Source: Candidatus Latescibacterota bacterium (lineage in GTDB: Bacteria > Latescibacterota > UBA2968 > SICM01). From it: 50,028 nt of DNA. Positions 44,933 through 50,028 of this stretch are shown here, piece after piece (within the stretch, counting starts at the first letter, position 1; every line of letters begins with the position of its first letter). The stretch is from contig SICM01000010.1 in assembly GCA_009694805.1 (NCBI GenBank), positions 1 through 50,028 of the forward strand, written 5' to 3'. The notes below the pieces were generated by a model that was not told the origin of the DNA, made no database searches, and saw only the letters and a program-made list of their open reading frames with translations. A program made the position numbers and the translations under genes.

Positions 44933-46111
44933 ATGAAAAATAAGCTCCTCATCGCGCAGGTCTGCGATCTGCTGAAGGCCGAGGCGCAACGGCAGCGAGA
45001 ATGTCATTCTGTCGAGGTCCCCGGCCTGGGCCGCGCCTGCATCCCCTACGCGTTCTGGCCGCTCATTCCGACCTTTGCCCAGGTCCATGAGGTGGACGCG
45101 ACCGCGCTGCCGAGCGGGGTTTTGGAGCGCATCCGGGCCGGGGGGGTGGTCGTCCTGCGCGGGGACTATACCCGCGCCACGGGCATCCTGAAGTACCTGG
45201 ACCGGCTGGGGAAGGGGGTCATCGACCGGGACGCCTTCCGGGATATTTCCAACCGCTTCGAGCGGAGCCGACAGGCGCAGGCCGCGGTCCGGGGCGCCCT
45301 CTACAGGCTGACGGTCATCGTGCGGAACGGGCGGATGCAGGGCGTGACAGGGGGGCCCTTTACCGGGCGGCGAGACCTGACGCCGTGGCTGGAAGGGGGC
45401 GCAGATTATCCGCCTGACACGCCCCTTCTGACGCCGCTGCGAAAGATACTCAGAATTGCGTCCGATATCAAGCGTCTTGAGGATGGGGTCTTCCTCCCGG
45501 CGCTGGACGCCGCCCTCGTGGTCTTTCCCACGGTGTTTGCGCCGGTGGACCAGAAGGTGGTGGATCTGTTCGCGGCGTATGCGGAGTTCGGGCCGGGGGC
45601 GCGGGTCCTGGATGTGGGGGCCGGGACCGGGGTCCTGGCCTTTCTCGCCGCCCGCCGGGGGGCGCGGGTCGTGGCCACGGATCGAAATCCCGAGGCGGTC
45701 CTCAACGCCCGTCTCAACGCCCGGAGGCTGGGGCTGGAGGACCGCGTGGAGGTCCGGGGCCCGGACGATCTGTTCGACGGCGTTCAGGGCGAACGGTTCG
45801 ACCACGTCCTGTTCAACGCCCCGTGGCTGCGGGGGACGCCCCGCACGGCCTATGAGACCGCGCTCTACGACGACGGCCAGGTCATCACGAGATTCCTGGG
45901 GGGTGTCTCCGACCACCTGGAGGCCGGGGGGAGGGTCTGGCTGCTCTACGCGGACGTGTTCGAGCGGACGGGGGACGGGGCGCTGACGCGCGTGGGGGAC
46001 CTCCTCGATTGCAACGGCCTGGCCATCCGGCGGCAGTGGCGGACGGCGCGAGCCGGGCGCGTGTCGGGCCGGATAGAGAACGTGGTGTTATACGAAATAG
46101 GAGAGAGATAG
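44933..46111 (+). CDS. Class I methyltransferase with N-terminal extension
   Basis: 392 residues. The SAM-binding domain begins near residue 220 with VLDVGAGTGVLAFLAARRGARVVATDRNPEAV and has FNAPWLRG in the position of the NPPY motif used by N6-adenine and glutamine methyltransferases (here NAPW). The first 215 residues carry an unassigned helical/mixed domain. The substrate may be RNA or a protein. The start at ATG 44933 has no strong Shine-Dalgarno. polA follows after 136 bp. Confidence 0.75.
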   Translation: MKNKLLIAQVCDLLKAEAQRQRECHSVEVPGLGRACIPYAFWPLIPTFAQVHEVDATALPSGVLERIRAGGVVVLRGDYTRATGILKYLDRLGKGVIDRDAFRDISNRFERSRQAQAAVRGALYRLTVIVRNGRMQGVTGGPFTGRRDLTPWLEGGADYPPDTPLLTPLRKILRIASDIKRLEDGVFLPALDAALVVFPTVFAPVDQKVVDLFAAYAEFGPGARVLDVGAGTGVLAFLAARRGARVVATDRNPEAVLNARLNARRLGLEDRVEVRGPDDLFDGVQGERFDHVLFNAPWLRGTPRTAYETALYDDGQVITRFLGGVSDHLEAGGRVWLLYADVFERTGDGALTRVGDLLDCNGLAIRRQWRTARAGRVSGRIENVVLYEIGER

Positions 46112-46160
46112 CATTTCCAGCCCTCACTCTCCCCCACGATTGAAGGAATGCCCTGATCCT

Positions 46161-46194
46161 CCCCTCCCGCTCCCAGCATTGGGAGAGGGAGGGG
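46161..46194. repeat. C-rich/G-rich hairpin repeat, copy 2
   Basis: CCCCTCCC(G)CTCCC (46161-46174) pairs with GGGAG(A)GGGAGGGG (46181-46194) with one G-A mismatch around AGCATT. It matches the element at 9230-9263 in arms, loop and flanks (a TGAGGGGG/TGTGGGGG run follows each). It lies upstream of polA. Confidence 0.85.
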
Positions 46195-46247
46195 TGAGGG
46201 GGTGGGTGAGGGGTAGTCCAACCGTGCGCTTTTTCAAGAGGTCCTTC

Positions 46248-48926
46248 ATGCCCGACCGAAAACGCATCTTTCTGATCGACGGCTCGGCCCTGGTCTACCG
46301 GTCCTACTTCGCGTTCATCCGAAGCCCGCTGATCAATTCGAAGGGGGAGAACACCAGCGCCACGTTCGGGTTCGTGAACGGCCTGCTCAAGATCCTGCGG
46401 GAACAGGACCCGGCTTACATCGCCGTGGCCTTTGACACGGGCAGGCCGACCTTCCGGCACGAGATGTACGCGGACTACAAGGCCACCCGGCAGAAGATGC
46501 CGGACGACATGCGGGATCAGCTCCCCCGTGTGCGGCAGGTGGTGGAGGCGATGGGGGTCCCCATCGTGGAGCAGGAGGGGTTCGAGGCCGATGACCTGAT
46601 CGCCACGCTGGCGCAGCAGGCCGTGGCGCAGGGCCTGGAGGCGGTGATCGTGAGCGGGGACAAGGACTTCATGCAGCTCGTGGGGCCGCACGTGCGGCTG
46701 TATGACCCCCGGGACGATGCGTGGGTGGACGCCGAGGGGGTGAAGCAGAAGTTCGGGGTGGGGCCGGAGCGGGTGATCGACGTGCTGGCGCTGATGGGGG
46801 ACGCCTCGGACAACATCCCCGGCGTGCCGAAGGTGGGGGAGAAGACGGCGGTCGCGCTCGTGCAGGCGTTCGGCGGGCTGGAGGAGGTGCTGGCGCACGC
46901 GGAGGAGGTGACGAAGAAACAGGTCCGGGAGAATCTGATCGCGCACGCGGACCTGGCCCGGAAGTCTCGGGAACTCGCCACGATCCGGCAGGATGCGCCG
47001 GTGCGTCTGGACCTGGAGGGCATGCGGGCCAGGGGGGGGGACGCGGCCGCGCTGGCGACCCTGTTCAAAGAGCTGGAGTTCACCCGGCTGCTGAGCCAGA
47101 TCCCCCAGGCCCCGGCGGTGAGGTCCGAGACGCCGGTCTCTTACGCTTTGGTGGACACGGTCGAGAAGCTGGACGGGCTGTTGAGGCGGATGCGCGAAGC
47201 GCCCGTGGTGTCCATCGACACGGAGACCACGGACCGGGACGCGATGAAGGCCCGGCTGGTGGGCATCGCGGTCTCGGTCGCGCCGCAGGAGGGGTTCTAC
47301 ATCCCGGTCGGGCATTCGGCTGGGCCGAACCTGGATCTTCAAGAGACGCTGGACCGCCTGCGGCCCGTGCTGGAGGATGCGTCGATTCCGAAGGTCGGAC
47401 AGAACCTCAAATACGATGTCATGGTTTTCCGGCGGCACGGGGTGGGGCTGGCGGGCGTGGCCTTCGACGCCATGGTCGCCTCTTACCTGATCGACCCGGA
47501 CCGGCCCCACGGGCTGGACGCCCTGAGCCTGGCGCATCTGAACCATCCGATGATCCCGATCTCGGACCTGATCGGCAAGGGGAAGGGGGAGATCAGCTTC
47601 GCGGAGGTCCCGGTGGCGCAGGCGTGCGCCTATTCCGCCGAGGACGCGGACGTGGCCCTCCGGCTGAAGGCGGTCCTGACGCCGAAGGTGGCCGAGGCGG
47701 GCGCCACGGACCTGTTGCGCGACGTGGAGATGCCGCTCATCGGGGTGCTGGCCGATATGGAGCTGGCGGGCGTGGCGGTGGACGTGCCGTTCCTGCGGGA
47801 GATGTCGCGGCAGTTCGAGCGGGACCTGGAGCGGCTGAAGGAGGAGATCCACCGCATCGCCGGGGAGGAATTCAACATCAACTCCACGCAACAACTCGGC
47901 CACATCCTGTTCGGGAAGCTGGGGCTTCCGACGAAGCGGAAGACGAAGACGGGCTACTCCACGGACGTGAACGTGCTGGAGGAGCTGGCCGTGGACCACG
48001 AACTCCCCCGCCGCATCCTGGAGCACCGGCAGCTTGCGAAGCTCAAATCGACCTATGCGGACGCCCTGCCGGGGCTGATCCATCCGGAGACGGGGCGCAT
48101 CCACACGTCCTTCAACCAGACGGTGACGGCGACGGGGCGGCTGAGCAGCAGCAACCCGAACCTCCAGAACATCCCGATCCGGACGGAGATGGGGCGGGAG
48201 GTCCGCAAGGCGTTCGTGCCGGGGGGCGCGGGCTCCGTCCTGCTGTCCGCGGACTACTCGCAGATCGAGCTGCGCATCCTGGCGCACCTGTCCCAGGACG
48301 GGGCGCTGATCGAGGCGTTCCAGTCCGGGGAGGACATCCACGTGCGGACGGCGTCGCTGATGTTCAACCTGATGCCGGCGTTCGTGCTGGAGGAGATGCG
48401 GCGGCGGGCGAAGACGATCAACTACGGGGTCGTGTACGGCATGGGGGCGTTCGGGCTGGCGGGCCGGCTGGGCATCCCGCGCCGGGAGGCGCAGATGTTC
48501 ATTGAGCGGTACTTCGCCACGTACTCGGGCGTCAAGGCCTACCTCGACGGGGTCGTGCGCGAGGCGGCGGCGCGGGGCTACGTGACGACGATGCTGGGGA
48601 GGCGGCGGTTTCTGCCGGAGCTTGCCAGCACGAACGCGAACACCCGGGCGCTGGGGGAGCGCACGGCCACGAACTCGCCGATCCAGGGGAGCGCGGCGGA
48701 CATGATCAAGGTGGCCATGGTGCGCGTCCACCGGGCGCTGAAAGATGCGGGGTTAAAGGCGCGGATGATCCTCCAGGTCCACGATGAACTCGTGTTCGAG
48801 GTCCCGCGCGAGGAGGTGGAGCGGGTGAAGGATATCGTCGCGCAGGAGATGCAGGGGGCGTTGCCCCTGTCCGTGCCGGTGCAGGTGGAGGTGGGCGTGG
48901 GGGAGAACTGGCTGGAGGCGCATTGA
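46248..48926 (+). CDS. polA: DNA polymerase I
   Basis: 892 residues. A 5' nuclease domain covers about 1-290 (FLIDGSALVYRSYFAF, ADDLIATL, SGDKDFMQL). The 3'-5' exonuclease is intact: D324/E326, D390, Y462/D466. The polymerase domain has D669 in motif A (SADYSQIELRI), motif B RRAKTINYGVVYG and D846-E847 in QVHDELVFEV. It thus retains proofreading, unlike many bacterial polA. It fills gaps in repair and removes RNA primers. AAGAGG (46236-46241) places the start at ATG 46248; the longer frame reads through the hairpin repeat. It ends just before a convergent gene. Confidence 0.97.
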   Translation: MPDRKRIFLIDGSALVYRSYFAFIRSPLINSKGENTSATFGFVNGLLKILREQDPAYIAVAFDTGRPTFRHEMYADYKATRQKMPDDMRDQLPRVRQVVEAMGVPIVEQEGFEADDLIATLAQQAVAQGLEAVIVSGDKDFMQLVGPHVRLYDPRDDAWVDAEGVKQKFGVGPERVIDVLALMGDASDNIPGVPKVGEKTAVALVQAFGGLEEVLAHAEEVTKKQVRENLIAHADLARKSRELATIRQDAPVRLDLEGMRARGGDAAALATLFKELEFTRLLSQIPQAPAVRSETPVSYALVDTVEKLDGLLRRMREAPVVSIDTETTDRDAMKARLVGIAVSVAPQEGFYIPVGHSAGPNLDLQETLDRLRPVLEDASIPKVGQNLKYDVMVFRRHGVGLAGVAFDAMVASYLIDPDRPHGLDALSLAHLNHPMIPISDLIGKGKGEISFAEVPVAQACAYSAEDADVALRLKAVLTPKVAEAGATDLLRDVEMPLIGVLADMELAGVAVDVPFLREMSRQFERDLERLKEEIHRIAGEEFNINSTQQLGHILFGKLGLPTKRKTKTGYSTDVNVLEELAVDHELPRRILEHRQLAKLKSTYADALPGLIHPETGRIHTSFNQTVTATGRLSSSNPNLQNIPIRTEMGREVRKAFVPGGAGSVLLSADYSQIELRILAHLSQDGALIEAFQSGEDIHVRTASLMFNLMPAFVLEEMRRRAKTINYGVVYGMGAFGLAGRLGIPRREAQMFIERYFATYSGVKAYLDGVVREAAARGYVTTMLGRRRFLPELASTNANTRALGERTATNSPIQGSAADMIKVAMVRVHRALKDAGLKARMILQVHDELVFEVPREEVERVKDIVAQEMQGALPLSVPVQVEVGVGENWLEAH

Positions 48927-48942
48927 GCAGGATAGGAATCGT

Positions 48943-49266
48943 TTAACGTGTCTTGTTTTGACGCCGAGCCTTCTTCTTTCGCTGAAGCCATCGCTCAAAC
49001 GAGGCTGGACTTTCAGTAGACCTTTTGCCAAGCACCAAGCCTTCGACACCAATATCCTCGTCTAAGTCAGGCCAATGGATACCATAACCAGCGCCACTAA
49101 TCTGGAAGTTGACGCGCTCTGCCATTGTTCCATGAATCAGGCGTGGATACCAGCCGATGGGCACAGAAATCGTGCGCCCATCTTCCAAGTCCACAGTGAG
49201 CGTATCGGCAGTAATCTTGGCGTTTATTACTCTAGGTAATGCGAGTGTAATCGCCACAGAAGGCAT
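48943..49266 (-). CDS. DUF2442 family protein
   Basis: About 107 residues from the ATG at 49266. The core PRVINAKITADTLTVDLEDGRTI, SVPIGWYPRL, NFQISGAGYGIHWPDLDEDIGVEGLVLGK matches DUF2442, a small family often found beside DUF4160 and toxin genes. The N-terminal residues (PSVAITLAL) are unlike the family, and the reading frame continues upstream into remains of a vapC gene; the first residues may derive from the junction. AT-richer than polA. Function unknown. Confidence 0.75.
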   Translation of the reverse strand: MPSVAITLALPRVINAKITADTLTVDLEDGRTISVPIGWYPRLIHGTMAERVNFQISGAGYGIHWPDLDEDIGVEGLVLGKRSTESPASFERWLQRKKKARRQNKTR

Positions 49267-49366
49267 CCCATTCATTTCGTAGCAGCAGTGGAGCGTATGC
49301 TGCTGCCCGCGTATCACCCTTGAAGAGGTACGAGACGATGTTGGTGTCCAGTAGCACGGTGCTCAT
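49232..49366 (-). pseudogene. Truncated VapC-type PIN-domain toxin
   Basis: A 44-residue frame from ATG 49366 begins MSTVLLDTNIVSYLFKGD, the characteristic PIN-domain start with its first catalytic Asp, but is cut after about residue 30 and reaches a stop at 49232. Complete VapC proteins are about 130 residues with three more acidic residues, which are missing. The break coincides with the start of the DUF2442 gene, so a deletion probably joined the two. Too short for standard ORF calls. Confidence 0.75.
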
Positions 49367-49659
49367 GCTGCCCCTGCCCGGTCGGTATGCCGCCGCTCAG
49401 CGATGAACTGGTTGATATCATCAGCAGTCTCATCCTCCGGCCAGAAGTCGACCACGAGTGCGTGAATGTCGGTGACGACAGGCGCTGACTGTGTTTGTGC
49501 GATCTCGTCAAGAGAGCGTGTGGACCAGAAGGCCGCACTCGCTTCAGACAAGGCATCCGCCTGCTGTAACTCACGCACAACGGTCTCAAGCAATTTCAGT
49601 TTGTCGCGTGGTGAGAGAGTGTGAGCGGCGGCAATCGCTTGTTGTAGTTGTGCGGACAT
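49363..49659 (-). CDS. Antitoxin of the broken VapC module
   Basis: 98 residues, mainly helical with an acidic C-terminal part (DFWPEDETADDINQFIAERR), typical of antitoxins that bind a PIN-domain toxin. It overlaps the vapC start by 4 bp (ATGA at 49363-49366). AAAGGAG lies about 8 nt before its ATG on the minus strand. With the toxin gone it is an orphan antitoxin. Exact family not certain. Confidence 0.7.
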   Translation of the reverse strand: MSAQLQQAIAAAHTLSPRDKLKLLETVVRELQQADALSEASAAFWSTRSLDEIAQTQSAPVVTDIHALVVDFWPEDETADDINQFIAERRHTDRAGAA

Positions 49660-49815
49660 CGGGTTTCTCCTTTCCCTTGGTGGTAAATATAGCGATTGTG
49701 ATTTTGGGCCAGATCCTCACTCAATGTTAAACCTCCTGCCAATAGCGTTCAGAAATCCCTTCAGGTTGACCCACCTATAAGATACGATCCCTGAACCTCC
49801 GACGCAATGAACTCC

Positions 49816-50028
49816 TCATCCTCTTTTCCATCTCAGTACAGGTTGCCGGGCGGCGCGGGCCTCGTCGAGCCGGCCCACGGGGGTGTGGTGCGGGGCCTCG
49901 TGGAGCAGGTCGGGGGACTCCTGCGCCTCCTCCGCAATTTTGATCATGATGTCGATGAAGGCGTCGAGCTGTTCCAGGTGCTCGGTCTCGGTCGGCTCGA
50001 TCAGCAGGGCCTCGGGCACGACGGTGGG
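49816..50028 (-). CDS. gcvPB: Glycine dehydrogenase (decarboxylating) subunit 2, C-terminal fragment
   Basis: Only the last 70 residues are in the window; the gene continues past the right edge. [21 protein letters not shown] and [26 protein letters not shown] are the conserved C-terminus of the P-protein of the glycine cleavage system. This C-terminal sequence occurs in both single-chain GcvP and the two-subunit type; the two-subunit reading is a guess from candidate-phylum genomes. It decarboxylates glycine with PLP and transfers aminomethyl to the H-protein lipoyl group. Confidence 0.85.
   Translation of the reverse strand, partial: PTVVPEALLIEPTETEHLEQLDAFIDIMIKIAEEAQESPDLLHEAPHHTPVGRLDEARAARQPVLRWKRG

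Noticed and set aside
46140-46247. N-terminal extension of polymerase I through the C-rich hairpin
   Set aside because: Family proteins start near ATG 46248, which has its own Shine-Dalgarno. The upstream frame is repeat DNA.
45885-48731. 948-residue antisense reading frame opposite polA
   Set aside because: Composition is dominated by Arg, His and Pro and there is no domain. The plus strand encodes a complete DNA polymerase I with all motifs.

Overview
The window is GC-rich chromosomal DNA (by eye roughly 65% G+C) from an uncultured bacterium. It combines ordinary housekeeping genes (polA, metG, holB, recJ, rsmA, eno, ppc, ilvE, proC, hisH, hisA, tsaB, rimI) with families common in candidate phyla of the FCB/PVC sphere: a heparinase II/III-like protein, Gfo/Idh/MocA oxidoreductase, DUF3604, a DUF6785/DUF6784-type membrane protein, a CBM9-like protein and a DUF4838-like protein. 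That mix suggests a Latescibacterota-, Poribacteria- or Planctomycetota-like carbohydrate scavenger. This placement is inference; no rRNA or tRNA gene was seen in the window.

Layout. 1-7183: cupin-type oxygenase, aldose 1-epimerase-like protein, medium-chain dehydrogenase, Uma2 protein, a large DUF4838/hexosaminidase-like protein and an aminotransferase. 7269-9800: two small membrane-anchored coiled-coil proteins, a cyclic-nucleotide-binding protein, tsaB and rimI. 9854-16787: a lone MalK-type ATPase, then holB, metG, rsmA and recJ. 16802-21406: ilvE, terminator and strong promoter, proC-hisH-hisA, eno. 21479-25272: a tightly overlapping signalling operon (Fe/Zn-chelating protein, small HD-associated protein, HDOD protein, PAS/HisKA protein without an ATPase domain, HAD phosphatase), then an esterase. 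26040-27736: an AT-richer island with a MazF-type toxin pair, an orphan HicB-like protein and a secreted protein. 27742-34647: methyltransferase, oxidoreductase and a heparinase cluster in which two paralogous isochorismatase-like genes flank the heparinase gene. Minus strand 34750-37910: ppc and an acyl-CoA thioesterase. 38126-42500: DUF3604 protein, Tat-exported superoxide dismutase and a large membrane protein. Minus strand 42636-44892: small acidic protein, Rieske protein, frameshifted amidohydrolase and MazG-like pyrophosphatase. 44933-48926: methyltransferase and polA. 48943-50028: DUF2442 protein, broken VapC with its antitoxin, and the C-terminus of gcvPB.

The most unusual feature is repeat content. 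Seven short tandem arrays of different sequence all have a 7-bp unit (9159, 13748, 20024, 20067, 34722, 37921, 42503). Several hairpin repeat families sit beside them. One hairpin element plus one heptamer array is translated in frame inside metG, joining the synthetase body to its tRNA-binding domain; the domain also has its own Shine-Dalgarno sequence and ATG. A 61-bp direct repeat (60 of 61 identical) brackets the heparinase cluster. One heptamer array lies in the apparent 5' leader of the thioesterase-ppc operon.
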